Source: Elymus sibiricus
Lineage: Eukaryota > Streptophyta > Magnoliopsida > Poales > Poaceae
Length of the DNA stretch: 64,000 nucleotides
Assembly: GCA_039707655.1 (NCBI GenBank)
Contig: CM077667.1
Coordinates: forward strand, 545,890,222 to 545,954,221
Reading direction: 5' to 3'
Shown: positions 20,860 to 32,024 of the stretch, one piece after another
How the letters are laid out: each line of letters opens with the position of its first letter
How positions within the stretch are numbered: the first letter of the stretch is position 1
The notes under the pieces: model-generated
Databases searched by the model: none
The model's input: only the letters and a program-made list of their open reading frames with translations
What the model was told of the DNA's origin: nothing
Made by a program: the position numbers and the translations under genes

Positions 20860-23800
20860 GGAGGGAGAGAGAGAGAGGGAGGGAGGGAGGGGGGGGGAGG
20901 GAGGGAGGGAGGGAGGGGGGGGGGAGGGAGGGAGGGAGGGAGAGAGAGAGAGAGAGAGAGAGAAGGATCATCATACCTGGATGTTTCCTTCGCTGTAAGT
21001 TTTCCTCTGCTCGAATGCTGCCATGAAGTCCAACCCTTGGAAATCTAGGAAATTCGGCCTCACTGACCCATCCATCCAATCTGCCGAGTTGAGGCATCCA
21101 GAGCTAACACTCTTCTGGAGTAAGCATTCACCAGATGAAGGTGATGCCCTGAGTTCTCTCGGGACCTCCTCAACTTGCAGCATAGGGATCCTGACGTCCA
21201 GCAGCTTGGACATCGTCTCTTCGATTGCCGACTTCTCCATGAACTCCTTCTCGCACTCGTACAACACCTCGGTCAAACCCATGTCAAAAACCTTGATAGT
21301 GTCATCCATTACATTCTCACCACCAGACATCACTGAGATGACAGTTGCGACCGGGTTGAGGCTTAGCAGCGGTTCTTCAATTATGGGTTCTGGGGCCTTG
21401 AACAAGTCCCCCTCTCCTCCGAGGTAATACTCTGATATCAAGGATGGCTGCCCCATGTCTCCCTTTTTTTTACATAAGAAACATATTAGAGTTGAGAAGT
21501 CAACTTAATTAATTACAAATACTTAACTTCTGGCACCTAGAATGAATCAAGCTACTTAACTTCTGGCACTTAGAATGAATGATTAGTCTTCCCACAAGTA
21601 TAATTAACTGAACAAAAAATGAGCAAAAAAATAGGGAAATTCATTTACTCTTTCAGTAAAAAGGAAGAAGAGTGCAATCGCAGAGTAAAAAGGCCAAGCA
21701 ACAGACAAATGTTCTGATGAGTGGGGACTCGGGAGACAAGTAAAAGCTAGTTAGGTATCTATGGTAGTACCATCAAGATACAAATCTTGTTACAAATGTT
21801 CTGTTGGTGCAGAGGCCGGGAGAAGTGCAATTCTCTCCCAAAATTAAAAGGCAACATAAGCGGTATTATCTGCAAGACAACACTCCCGCACCGGGCGACA
21901 CGGGAGGCAACCTTAGCGGCTGGCAGCCTCGGCTCCTCCTCCGCCTCTCCCCTGCTACAGCCGGCGGGCAAAGCCCGCGCGGTAGACGTCGGCGACAGGG
22001 CCTCGTCCCTTCACGTCGGCACGGTTCTGTAGCAGATGGCGGTGGGTTGCGTCCGACAACACTTTTTGTGGTGGCGCGTGTGGAGATCGCCGGATTTGTG
22101 ATGGGAGCCTCGCAGGAGAGATGCGTCGGTGTGTGGGGACTGGATCTGAGCTATAGCGCCTTGATCTGGCCCCGGGCGTGCGTGCTTGTGGCTCGGCCTG
22201 GCGCAACGGACGTTGGGCGGCGAGGGGCCTTGGCTAGTGGCAGCCTCGGCACGCCGGTCCCGGTGTGGGCATGAGCTAGACCTGGCAGCGCGGGCGCTGA
22301 TCCGACTGGTGGGGGCCGTGGTGGAGGACGCCGGGGAGGCGGCCCCAGGGATGTGGTCAGCGGATCTGCGAGATGGCTACAACAGCGGCCGGATCTAGTC
22401 ATAACCTTACGTCCCGCGTCCCTCCCTCTCCCATCGACAGGGATCGAAGGAGGTACGGCCGTGACCGGGAGCGGGGCAGCGAGGTCCTCAACCTGCTTCC
22501 GGCGTTTACTCCAGCGGCGTGGACGGTCCTTGGGCTCTCTCAGTGCTGCGATTTGGCTAGCGAGAAGTCGTCGGCCGGTAGAGAGATTGCTGACAGTGAC
22601 GGATTCGACAAGTATGCACGTACTCCGGGTGAAAACCTATGATGTCGCCTTCTGACTTGATCAGGCAATGTTGACGTGTGTGCGTCGTGCCCTTGTTGAA
22701 GGTGTTGGCTCGAAGCTCGGCTTCAGGGATGAAGATCACACGTTCGACCTTTGGTTGGATCCGTCAACATCGGCGCACGTGCGACGATCCCTTCCATCTT
22801 GAAGGCTTTGTCTAGGAGTAGCGTACTTTTTATTGTTCGGTCACATGTCACTGGGTCGTGGTTGGATTGTGGAGATACTGTGGCGAGGCAGGTGCATTTT
22901 GGATGTCCTCAGATTTTTTTTCTTTATTGTTTTGTAAGCGGATTTGTTCGTCATTGATGCTTGGCTTTGTCTGGCATTGTTTAATAATTAATAATATATG
23001 GATGTGTGCATCAATCGATGGAGAGGCTGGGGTTTATCCTTCTTTTCAAAAAAAAAAGAGAAAAAAAAGTTATCTACGGTAGCATGTATCGTATTGTATT
23101 GTATTGTATTGTATTGTGGTGTAGGTGTTTTTGTTTGCACATGTCAACTTACGGCAAGTCACTGTCATGCTACCACCAGAGCAGAGCATATACCACTGAT
23201 GGACAGGGCCATTTGATCAGCATCTCAGATTGGCCAAAAACACCACCTAATTTGATCCCTTGGCATCTAAAGGAGAATTAATTAATATCTCAGTTGCTGT
23301 GACCTGGTCTTTGTGTGACTTGGAAAGATGTGAAGTGAGAAGATTCAAGGCAAAAAGGAAATGAAAAGTAGGAGCCAAGCCAACATGACTAACTATTATT
23401 TAGGAGTTGTGAATAAAAATAATCAGGGTCAGTCGGTCGTGAATTCGATCACAAGTGGTTTCTTTTTTGTCTTTCTGCGGTCTTGTAGGCAGAGCAAGCA
23501 GCATGTGAAGATGATGATGGCGAAACCAACCTGCAGCAATCTACTCCCTCCGTTTCTAAATATAAGTCTTTTTAAAGATTCCAATAAAGAACTACAAACG
23601 GATGTATGTAGACATATTTTAGAGTGTAGATTCACTCATTTTGTTATGTATGTAGTCCTTTATTGGAATCTCTAAAAAAACTTATACTCCCTCCGTCCCA
23701 AAATAAGTGTCTTAACTTTAGTACAACTTTGTACAACACTTATTTTGGGACGGAGGGAGTATTTAGGAACGGAGGGAGTAGCTAGGAGTGCTGTGATTTA

Positions 23801-24466
23801 TAAGGTTGTGGTAACTTTTCCGAAAAAAAGGTCGTGGTAACTAACTGGTACCATCAGCCAGTCATCTTCGCAAGGTGGCAGGCACAGTAGTAGCTAGTGT
23901 GAGGTTTGTTTAACTAGTGGAGTCTGAGTAGGAGTATTAATTAAAAGAGGAGATGAGAGGAAATGGGAGGTTCTAGTTGACGCCTCCTTTCCTTTTGACC
24001 ATATAATGATGGTCCATATCTCCTTGTGATCTTGTTTGTACATATTTTACTTTAATATATATGAAAATACCGTAAAACTATTGTTCTACGGTTTACGGTT
24101 CCAAAAATAATAATAATAATGGTCCATATAGACTTGCAGGAGAGTGCATTTTATTTGCCCCGACAAACTATCTATATCATCTTTTTTTGGCTATGTGCGT
24201 TCTCGATATCTCGACTAGCTCTGGATATCGCGTTGTTGTAATTGGTATCAGCTTAATATTAATATATTAGTACCTTTTATTGGAAAAAAAATATCTATAT
24301 CAAAGGTGCGGTGACAAGGCAAGGCACTCACGAGGTGGTGATAGATGGCGTCGCTGTCGAGAATGAATGCAGCAGCAGCGGCATGTTGTTGGTGGTTGGG
24401 AGGAGGAGCGGAGGAGTGTTCCGGCAGCGAGTAGGCGGAGAAGCCAAACCTCGCGTCGGCCAACAT
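19954..24466 (-). CDS. CCT-motif (CMF-type) transcriptional regulator, four exons
   Basis: Joining exons 24332-24466, 20977-21462, 20168-20290 and 19954-20049 (minus strand, in that order) gives 840 nt, encoding 279 residues with every junction in phase and GT-AG introns. Exon 1 starts MLADARFGFSAYSLPEH. Exon 2 carries the acidic stretch GGEGDLFKAPEPIIEEPLL and ends RKTYSEGNIQ, phrases I associate with ASML2/CIA2-like CMF proteins. Exons 3 and 4 encode one CCT motif (about 227-268): RKQKLSRYRMKKIKRNFSRKIK split from YACRKALAASQPRMQGRFAK. CCT proteins act in the nucleus, often with NF-Y subunits, in flowering, clock or plastid gene control. No B-box or response-regulator domain is seen. The exon 2 acceptor has a weak pyrimidine tract, so the exon 1 to 2 join is the least sure step. 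Confidence 0.82.
20800..20962. repeat. (GA)n / (GGGA)n microsatellite in the CCT gene intron
   Basis: About 160 bp of almost pure purine on the plus strand: (GA)n of about 27 units, then GGGAGG repeats with poly-G runs, then (GA)n again. On the sense strand of the CCT gene it is a (CT)n tract starting about 14 bases past the exon 2 splice donor. The many Arg-Glu and Ser-Leu open frames here are artefacts. Confidence 0.97.
21768..23070 (+). mobile_element. LINE 3' fragment in the first intron of the CCT gene
   Basis: GC-rich sequence turns into a LINE-like 3' end, with GATGTGTGCATCAATCGATG, GAGAGGCTGGGGTTTATCC and then A-runs (23048-23068). The same type of ending occurs on the LINE near 51200. 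Possible target duplications are TATCTATGGTAG at 21756-21767 and TATCTACGGTAG at 23071-23082 (11 of 12 match). No reverse-transcriptase frame is present, so it is 5'-truncated. Confidence 0.6.
23091..23116 (+). repeat. (GTATT)5 microsatellite
   Basis: Five perfect GTATT units and a partial sixth lie just beyond the LINE poly(A) tail and its presumed target copy. Confidence 0.95.
23544..23778. mobile_element. Stowaway MITE (outer)
   Basis: CTCCCTCCGTTTCTAAATAT at the left is mirrored by ATTTAGGAACGGAGGGAG at the right, with TA on both sides. Its right arm is split by a second, smaller Stowaway. Confidence 0.9.
23687..23759. mobile_element. Stowaway MITE (inner), 73 bp, nested
   Basis: CTCCCTCCGTCCCAAAATAA is mirrored by TTATTTTGGGACGGAGGGAG, flanked by TA. 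It lies inside the right arm of the outer Stowaway and so inserted later. The whole unit forms a hairpin. Confidence 0.92.
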
Positions 24467-24568
24467 CTTCTTCTCTGTTGTTGTGGAGGAACGAATGAAT
24501 TCCAGGTTCCAGGGGATGCCGGCCGGAGGTGGGTGAGGGGAGAGACTGGAAGGAAGAGGTGGAGGCTT

Positions 24569-24578
24569 TATTTATATA
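24569..24578 (-). promoter_or_regulatory. TATA box of the CCT gene
   Basis: TATATAAATA on the minus strand lies about 103 bp before the ATG at 24466 and fits the reconstructed first exon. It supports 24466 as the true start region. Confidence 0.65.
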
Positions 24579-24820
24579 GAGGTGTAGGAGTAGGTGTAGA
24601 CGAAGAGAGCTAGAGGAGCAGGGGATGAATGAATGGGACTAGACAAACAAAGGCAAACGCGTGATGTCGACGGAACGGGACAAACAAATGCGTGGTATCT
24701 TCCCTGTGACTTTGTTCGTCGGCGGAATGGGACAAACCGATCCTCTTAATAATAGTGTGCCTGGGTGCTAGGCTGTTTTTCCTCTTTTGGTTGGTGGCTG
24801 ACGTCTGTTTGTAGTTACTA

Positions 24821-24981
24821 CTCCCTGTTTGGAGTAAAATATAAGTCTTTTTAGAGGTTTCATTAGGAGACTACATATGGATGTATATAGACATAATTTA
24901 GAATATAAATTCACGCATTTTGTTCCGTATGTAGCCCCTAGTGAAATCTCTAAAAAGATTTACATTTAGGAACGGAGGGAG
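24821..24981. mobile_element. Stowaway MITE upstream of the CCT gene
   Basis: CTCCCTGTTTGGAGTAAAAT opposes ACATTTAGGAACGGAGGGAG with TA on both sides. It lies about 240 bp beyond the TATA box of the CCT gene. Confidence 0.85.
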
Positions 24982-25705
24982 TACGTGGTTTCTTTTAATG
25001 GAAAACGGAGGGTCCCAACCCCCTCTTTTTCTTGGTCTTGTGGTAAACAACAACAAGCTGCCTCTCACTCTCCGTCCGTGTCTCCTTCCGCCTCTCGCTT
25101 ACTGCAAGCTACTCCCTCCGTAGTGAATGCGTCTCCCTCGCAACTTGTCAATTTGTGAATGCGATGTGTAGTGCATGGCCCTTTCACACATGGCAACTGC
25201 TCGCGCTAGCTAGCTAGCTTAGCTGCAACTGGTACCAGCAATCAACAGGGTCCCACGTGTCATCTTGCTTAAAAGTTTCCTTTTGCTTACTTTTTTTCTT
25301 GCGGGTAAAAAAAGAAGATTTCCTTTACTTACGGGCAGCTTGCATCAGGCATCAGCTGCTTTGATTGACGGCTTAGTTATTAGGTTAGTTCATGGGAGTG
25401 ATACCATAGCTACTAAAGCTTGGATAATTAGCTATTTAATCTTAGTGTCTAGATGCTTGAATGCTACTTGCATCTGCACACCATGCATATGCATGCATCG
25501 ATCGATGAGAAACACTATACATATGTAAAGTCGTCCCGTCCCTAGCTACTAGCTAGCAGCTGGATTATTATCTAAATCTAAAATTCTCTACTTCTAGACC
25601 CGTTTAAATTTTGTGGATTTTTTGAGTTTTTTTTTCAGCCCGAATCGATAAATAAGGTGATGACACGTGCTATTTCATTGGGATATAGCGGGGACGTTGC
25701 CCGGG
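24982..25705. other. Intergenic sequence, no gene seen
   Basis: AT-rich sequence with a short (GCTA)n run at 25207-25220 and one unpaired CTCCCTCCG half at about 25111. Nothing else is supportable. Confidence 0.5.
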
Positions 25706-26175
25706 TGTCGGTGTCAAAACCGGCGGATCTCGGGTAGGGGGTCCCGAACTGTGATACTTAGATCGATGGTAACAGGAGACAAAGGGGGCAAGGTTTTACC
25801 CAGGTTCGGGCCCTCCTATGGAGGTAATACCTTACGTCTTGCTTGATTATATTGAGTGTATGGAGATTACAGAGTTGATCTACCACGAGATCGTATGACT
25901 AAAACCCTAGATGAGTTCTCTTGTCCTACATCCTAAAACCTTCCGGCTTATATAGACGCCGGGGTCCCTAGGGTTTACACATGGTCGGTTACACGTCGAA
26001 GGGACAAACATGCCTATTCGCTACTCCAAACGTGGAGGACAATCCACGATTCCCGAAGCTTCCTTCTTGGAGATGAGATCTTCAATTCTTCCAGTATTCG
26101 GCAAGTGGCCCATACAGTCCGGCCCATAAGACATAGGCCGGCCTCCCGAGGACCCCTTAGTCCAGGACTCCCTCA
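25706..26175 (-). repeat. 3' LTR of the Gypsy-type element
   Basis: Left-hand copy of the LTR pair, preceded by target copy CCGGG. A GCTTATATAGACGCC box near 25947 is TATA-like. Confidence 0.93.
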
Positions 26176-26748
26176 GTAGCCCCCGAACTAGCTTCCAACG
26201 CCAAGGGTCCAAGCTCCAGCTGCTTCGAATGATCAGAGTCTTCGGCTTGCGAGGCGAGTTCCTCCTTTTCCAAATTATGATCGGCCGGGCTATAGTTCGG
26301 CCTTCGTCGACGTGTAATTTCCCCGATCATAGATCGTCCGTATACCATGAGTAGTTCGGCTTTGAAGGCCAAACGTCAGAGAGCCAATAATGTCTTCTGA
26401 CAACTTTTCAGATGAAAGGTCACGGCCCACCACGACCGCTAAACCAGTCGTGAAGACTCGATTCGCGGTTCGAGGCCGTTTCCACCAGCACGATCTATCA
26501 ATGCACAGATCGTGCCCCGTTTTACACGGGATATGTTTAATCACGCGTGTACAACGGCACGCATATCTCGGGAAGCGGAGGGATTCACGGCGCCGCGAAG
26601 GGAGGCTAACCGGCAATAATCTTTAATAAAAAGGGGAAGGAAACCCCAAGGCTTATCCGCATCTCCCATTCACCTCCCTGCTTCTCCATATTTCCGAGCT
26701 CCCTGAGCCCAGATCTAGGTCTTCATTCTTCCCCCTCCGAGCTCAGCC

Positions 26749-29700
26749 ATGGCCAGCGGCAAGTGGGAGGCTTCCACGGTCAAAGACCAGGACATCCGAG
26801 ATCTCAAGGATGCCGGCTATCTCCCCGCCAACGTCTTCCATCGAGCTGCAGAGGAGGGCCAGGTGATCCCCACCCCCAAGTTAGGCGAGAGGGTGGTCTT
26901 CGTCCCTCACTTCATCTGGGGATTAGGCTTCCCACTTCACCCCTTTGTGAGGGGTCTTATGTTCTTCTATTGGCTCGACTTCCACGACCTCCCGCCGAAC
27001 TCTTTCATGCATATATCTGCCTTTATCATTATCTGCGAGGCATTCCTGCGGGTCGAGCCACACTTCGGACTGTGGCTCAAGATCTTCAACATCAAGCCGA
27101 AGTGTGTCGCCGGTGCACATGCGGACTGCGGCGGGGCAGCCATCGGCAAGCTCCCACGCGCAGTGTGGCCATCCGGCACCTTCATCGACACCATCAAAAC
27201 CTGGCAGAGGGAGTGGTTCTATATCACCGAGCCAAAGGAGGAGGAAGGCGGAACTGTTCCTGCCGAATGCGGAACTGTTCCTGCCGAATGCGGAACTGTT
27301 CCTGCCGAATTCAGGTCCGGCCCCCCAACCAGATTGACCTCATGGGTCAGGAAGGGTCTCGACTGGGGGTCGGAAACAGAGGTGGAGGACCTGCAAAGGG
27401 GCATCACCTCCCTAATCAGGGAGGGAGTCGGTCTGACCAACGTGGTCCAGGTCATGCTTCGGCGGCACATCCTCCCCTGCCAGCGCCGGAGCTCTCCTAT
27501 GTGGGATTATCGGACTGAAGACGATCCTACAGTTCGTCAACTCTTCCGCACTACGCGGGAGAAGCTATGGAAGGCGCTGTTCAAGGCGCAGGAGAACTGG
27601 CCAGGCAAGAAGGAGGACAAGGGCTTGAGCGCCATCAAGCCCGCACCCGAGGTATAGTGTAATGTTATTTCACCGGTTCCATCTTCTCAGAGATAGTCTA
27701 AGCATTTTCCGATTACCTTTCGTAGGAATGGTTGAGCAAAGCCACGGGCATCAAGTGTCAGACTCCACAGCCCGAAGACCCCAAGTCTCCGCTGCTGTTG
27801 GAGATGCTCGTCGTGGCGCCCTACAAGGCGCCAGAGAAGAAGGAGAAGAAGAAACCAGGCCGAACTGGCCTGCGCAACAGGGACCAGCCAGGGGCTGCGT
27901 CCGAAGAGACTCATGCCTCCTCAAATCAAGAGGAGGAGCACGAGGCTGATGGGGGAGGCGATTCCCCCATCACAGGAAAGAGGGCGGCGTCATCGGACGC
28001 CTCGGAGGAGGTAGCTCCACCCGCCCAGAAGAAACCGCGCCGGACACAGGTGATCTCGTCCGACGACAGTTCGGACTCGAACACCGAGTCCGAGGACTTT
28101 GAGAGGGTTCCGTGAAGGAACCTCAGGGTCAAGCCCCCACCTCGAAGGTAAGGATCCGAAGACATACTGAGCCATCGGTGCTTAATTTAGAATGTTTATT
28201 AACATGTGAGCGCCTATCAATTTGCAGCCCACCACACGTTCTCCCCACCGATCAAGTTTCGGACGGGGAGACCCCGCCCGCCGAACTTGCGGAGAGCGGG
28301 TCTGCGTCGCGCCCTTCTCCTCCGGGCACTACGAAGGATGCCACGGAGGTGTCATCCCAGCAGGCTTCCCTGGAGCCGAATACTGGAGGTGAAGGCGACG
28401 ACGTCATGGTCGAGGCTAATACCCCGGCCACCGAAGACCCGGGGGAAAAGACTCTCCCGGACACCGAGGAGGCCGGACATGGAAGTGCCCAGTCTCCTCC
28501 AAGGCCATCTCCGGAGCACACAGTGCCTCCGGAGGTACCAATTCAATCTCCGGCTGGAGATCGGGCTACCCGATCCCCACCGGCTCCGCCGACCACTAGG
28601 TGGCCGGCCTTGGGGGAGGCTCTGTCCAGCGCCTCCATCTCCAGGGAGCACCGCATCCTTATGGGTGCGGTATTGTGGAGCATTCAGTCCGTGGATTCCG
28701 GACTGAAGGAGGCCTTCAATGGTCTCCTGACGGGCTTTCTGGTAAGCCAAGTAATGCCCTACTTTGTGAAATATTGATTTATTTAAGTAATTGTTATACA
28801 GATAGCAGCCCCCGAGCCCTGGGTAAGTTTGAAAAACTTACCTGGGGGTCCAACAGAGCCTTATATCCGAGCTGAGCGCCGGACAATATGTGTTCGGATA
28901 GGTCTAACAGACCATTAGTGGTCCGAACACAGGGTCAATTTTAGTGACAGTTCGGAGTTTCTAAACCTCTTTAATGGTTATATAACTCTGTGATACAGGC
29001 TTCGTCGACAGCAGCGGCTACTAACGCCGCCGAGCTAGAGGAGCTGAATCGAAAGCTCAAGAGCTCCGAAGACGAGCTTGATGCTCTAAACAAGAGATTC
29101 GACGAGGCGCAAGGTAAGCCGAATTAGAGTATCGAAACTCTTTTGCACCGCTCTATCAACACGGTTTCTGAATATAAGTCGATACTTACGCAGCCTCGGC
29201 GAAAGAGATAGAGAAGCTCAAAGCCGAGCTTGAGAAAGCGAAGCAAGAAGCTTCAGTTGAGAAGGCGGCGGCCAAAGAAGCGGCCACCGCTCTATCCGCC
29301 CTGAGAGCCACCAGCGACAAGCATGAGGCTCGGGTAGAAGAGATTCAACAGGAGCTCAAGGACGCCAGCAAAAAGTGCGAGGTCCTTGAGCTGAAAGGGA
29401 AAGAGCAAGCCGCCGAACTATCCACCCTGAAAACCGATCTCCAAAAGGAGAGGGTGGATAGGCGGTCATTCGAAGAGGAGCTCCGCCAAGCCAAAGCTAC
29501 CATGGATGGTAAGCCGTATTCATTGCAGTGTATCTTCGGGGACAGCAAGTTCAAATTGCTTACCCAAGTATGGCGTTCCTCAGGCGCCTGCTCGGACCTC
29601 CAGAAGGACTTAGCGGACGCGAAGCAGTTCTATGCTTCGCGTGGAGGAGATGAAGCTCGGCTATTCTAGGCGCAATTCGAAGCCCCCGAGCGTTCTCCTC

Positions 29701-30065
29701 TCCTTATAGAGCGGCTCAAGCAGCAGATGGAGCTACGCCAGATGGCGGAACCGGCCATGAAGGATCTCTGTACCCGGCTATGGCCCAATGAGCCACTGTC
29801 AGGCAGCTACTTTGGCCTGGTGCAGAAGCTGAGAGACGCCACTCCTCGGATCGACGCATTGAGGCGGTCTTCCTGCATCGAGGGAGCAAGGATGACCTTT
29901 GCGGGGGCCAAGGTGCACTGGCCGGGGCTGGATCCACTGAAGGTAGCCACGGCTCCTCCGCCTCCTGGAAAGGGTCATAGGCGCCCCGAGCTGTACTTCT
30001 CCGGAGTTATGAAGGGTGCTCGGGCCATAGAATCACAGTGTACGAGAGAGAACGAGTATGAGTAG
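26749..30065 (+). CDS. Spliced antisense gene of the Gypsy-type element (putative gypsy-type domain, PF04195-like), probably broken
   Basis: Exon 1 (26749 to about 27649, ATG in CAGCCATGGCC context) encodes about 300 residues with VFVPHFIWGLGFPLHPFVRG, LRVEPHFGLWLKIF and a Trp-rich tail. This is the domain called putative gypsy type transposon/Transposase_28 in grasses. Likely further exons follow acceptors at 27725 (acidic and basic low-complexity region), about 28227 (Pro/Ser-rich), about 28998 and about 29192 (coiled coil, for example ELEELNRKLKSSEDELDALN), ending near 29700-30065. An in-frame TGA at 28113-28115 interrupts the second exon unless it is spliced out, and the exact exon set is not certain. 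The gene runs opposite to gag and occupies the region where pol would lie. The function of such antisense genes is unknown. Confidence 0.6.
27249..27311 (+). repeat. Three 21-bp tandem repeats inside the antisense gene
   Basis: CGGAACTGTTCCTGCCGAATG occurs three times in a row (the last with two changed end bases), adding the seven-residue unit GTVPAEC in frame. Each unit also contains the 10-bp palindrome GGAACTGTTCC interrupted by one base. Confidence 0.95.
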
Positions 30066-31328
30066 AATGTTGTAATATGTCCGAAGACTTGTCAGCGTGT
30101 ATAAATTTAAAATGCATGGTTTTTTATCATGTCTTGTATGCTTTGCATCCTTTATAACTCCTTTGTGGCCGTTAACCCTGAAAGCTGCGAGTCGTCGGCT
30201 TCAGCCCCCGTGTAGATACTACACAAGGTGTCTCTTCCAACCGCACTATAACCCTTAGCCGAACTATCGGCACCCGAAGGCAGTAGTATGGGGCGGACAA
30301 GGCAATCGGACCATAATGCTTTATTGCTTTCACTTAGCCATAGGGGCGCGAGAAAGGAGTGCGGGAGCTAACAACGAGCCCCCAGGTGTTTGTGATGTTC
30401 GGATGAGCCGTGGCCAAAGCCTATATCACCTGGTTTGTGCTAACACCAAACCCATAGTGTGACACGGAATAACCTCTGACGAGATTTAGTTAAGCTCGGA
30501 TTCGCAGACCGGTTCTCGCATACCATGACAGTCAGTTTTCGGCTTTCTCCGCTGGGGCGCTTGACCAGGCTAGCCGGAAGCACAATCGCAGCGGTGCTCC
30601 CTTTGCCCTTTTAGCCGAACGAGCGGAACATAAAGGGGCAAGCATAGGAGCCGGGCAACCCAACTATTGACCCAAGACAGAGTTCGGAACTAATGCATAT
30701 AAAGCGGAATTCCAAGATGCCGAACTCTTAAAGGAATTGTGAGTAGGGCGATTTTTAAGGTTGAGCCCCCGGTCTATTAGCCGGTTGCATCGCACAGTAT
30801 ACCAAACAGGTTCGCAAGAAGAGGGAGAAAACAGAAAGAGTTCCGAGAAGGGACATCAAAAAAAAGAAAATGCTATATCTGTATTTGACTCAACAGCTCT
30901 TATTATCCAATTTGCCGATGCAACTGTTTACAGGTATTTGATAAAGGAAATATAAATTTTACAGGAGAGTTGGTACCAAGGGCCTTCGATAGATGACCTG
31001 ACGTCCTTGATGTGCCCTGCCGCTTATCTGCTCCTGCAACTCCTAAAGAGGTGTATGCCTTTATGGGCTTTGTTAGTTCGGCGAACGGACCTTGAAGAAA
31101 GGGTCTTCAGAAGTTGCCGAGGTATGGATGAGCTTGACGCCTTTGGCAAGCACTTTATGGTACCTGTAGAGTGTCCGGAGACGTGTTGACGGTAATAGTT
31201 CGGTCCAGCCGAACGCCTACCCTGTAATAGTTTGTCCCCACCGTTGCCCATGGAATTTTGAGCGCGAAGTTGTGCCTTCGTGGCACGTACATTGCCGGCT
31301 TTAGGGCCGTGCGATGGGGGGAGAGTCC

Positions 31329-32019
31329 CTATTTACAGGGAGTGGAAGGTTCTGGTACCTCGGATTGAGACCGAGCTCTTTTCCCAGCCTTGGGTGCCTT
31401 GACGGCAGATGTCGGCGATTGCCAATCATCGGTGTAATGGAATTCGGCTGCCAGGGCCAACGCATGTTCCTCAGTTCGGAGGGAGCGCTCTGTGTTGCCA
31501 TTTACAGTAATGACCCCCCTAGGGCCAGGCATCTTGAGCTTGAGATATGCGTAGTGCGGGACGGCGTTAAAGCGAGCAAACGCTGTACGGCCGAGCAGGG
31601 CGTGATAGCCACTGCGGAAAGGTACGATGTCGAAGATCAAGTCCTCGCTTCGGAAGTTATCGGGCGAGCCGAACACAACCTCCAGGCTTACAGAGCCTGT
31701 GCACCGGGCTTCAACGCTTGGGATCACTCCTTTGAAGGTAGTGTTGCTGGGTTTGATCCTTGATGGATCTATGCCCATCTTTTTCACCGTATCTGAGTAA
31801 ATCAGATTGAGGCTACTTCCACCGTCCATGAGGACTTTAGTGAGGTGGTACCTATCTATTATCGGGTCTAGGACGAGTGCGGCCGAACCCCCGTGACGGA
31901 TACTGGTCGGATGATCGCGCCGATCGAAAGTGATCGGATATGCCGACCATGGGTTATACTTCGGGGCTACAGGCTCTATGGCGTAGACGTCTCGAAGGGC
32001 ACGCTTCCTCTCCTTTTTG
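31329..32019 (-). pseudogene. Retroviral-type aspartic protease region of the Gypsy-type element
   Basis: The minus strand reads ERKRALRDVYAIEPVAPKYN, then ITFDRRDHPTSIRHGG and KVLMDGGSSLNLIYSDTVKK, where D-G-G is the protease active-site motif of this lineage, and later FDIVPFRSGYHALLGRTAFA, the hydrophobic-hydrophobic-G motif. The domain itself is open. It is cut off from gag by the solo LTR at 32025-33810. After the protease the frame ends and no pol follows. Confidence 0.85.
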
Positions 32020-32024
32020 GGTAT

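Noticed and set aside
20753..21097. Frames rich in Arg-Glu or Ser-Leu across 20797-21097
   Set aside because: They translate the (GA)n microsatellite. Only the part from 20977 upward, in one minus frame, is real exon 2 of the CCT gene.
21787..22402. GC-rich frames considered as an additional exon of the CCT gene
   Set aside because: They lie between LINE-type target copies and continue into a LINE 3' end with a poly(A) tail; the four-exon model is in phase without them.
26763..27518. Second plus-strand frame overlapping the antisense gene's first exon
   Set aside because: Low-complexity shadow. The frame from 26749 has the better start context and family resemblance.
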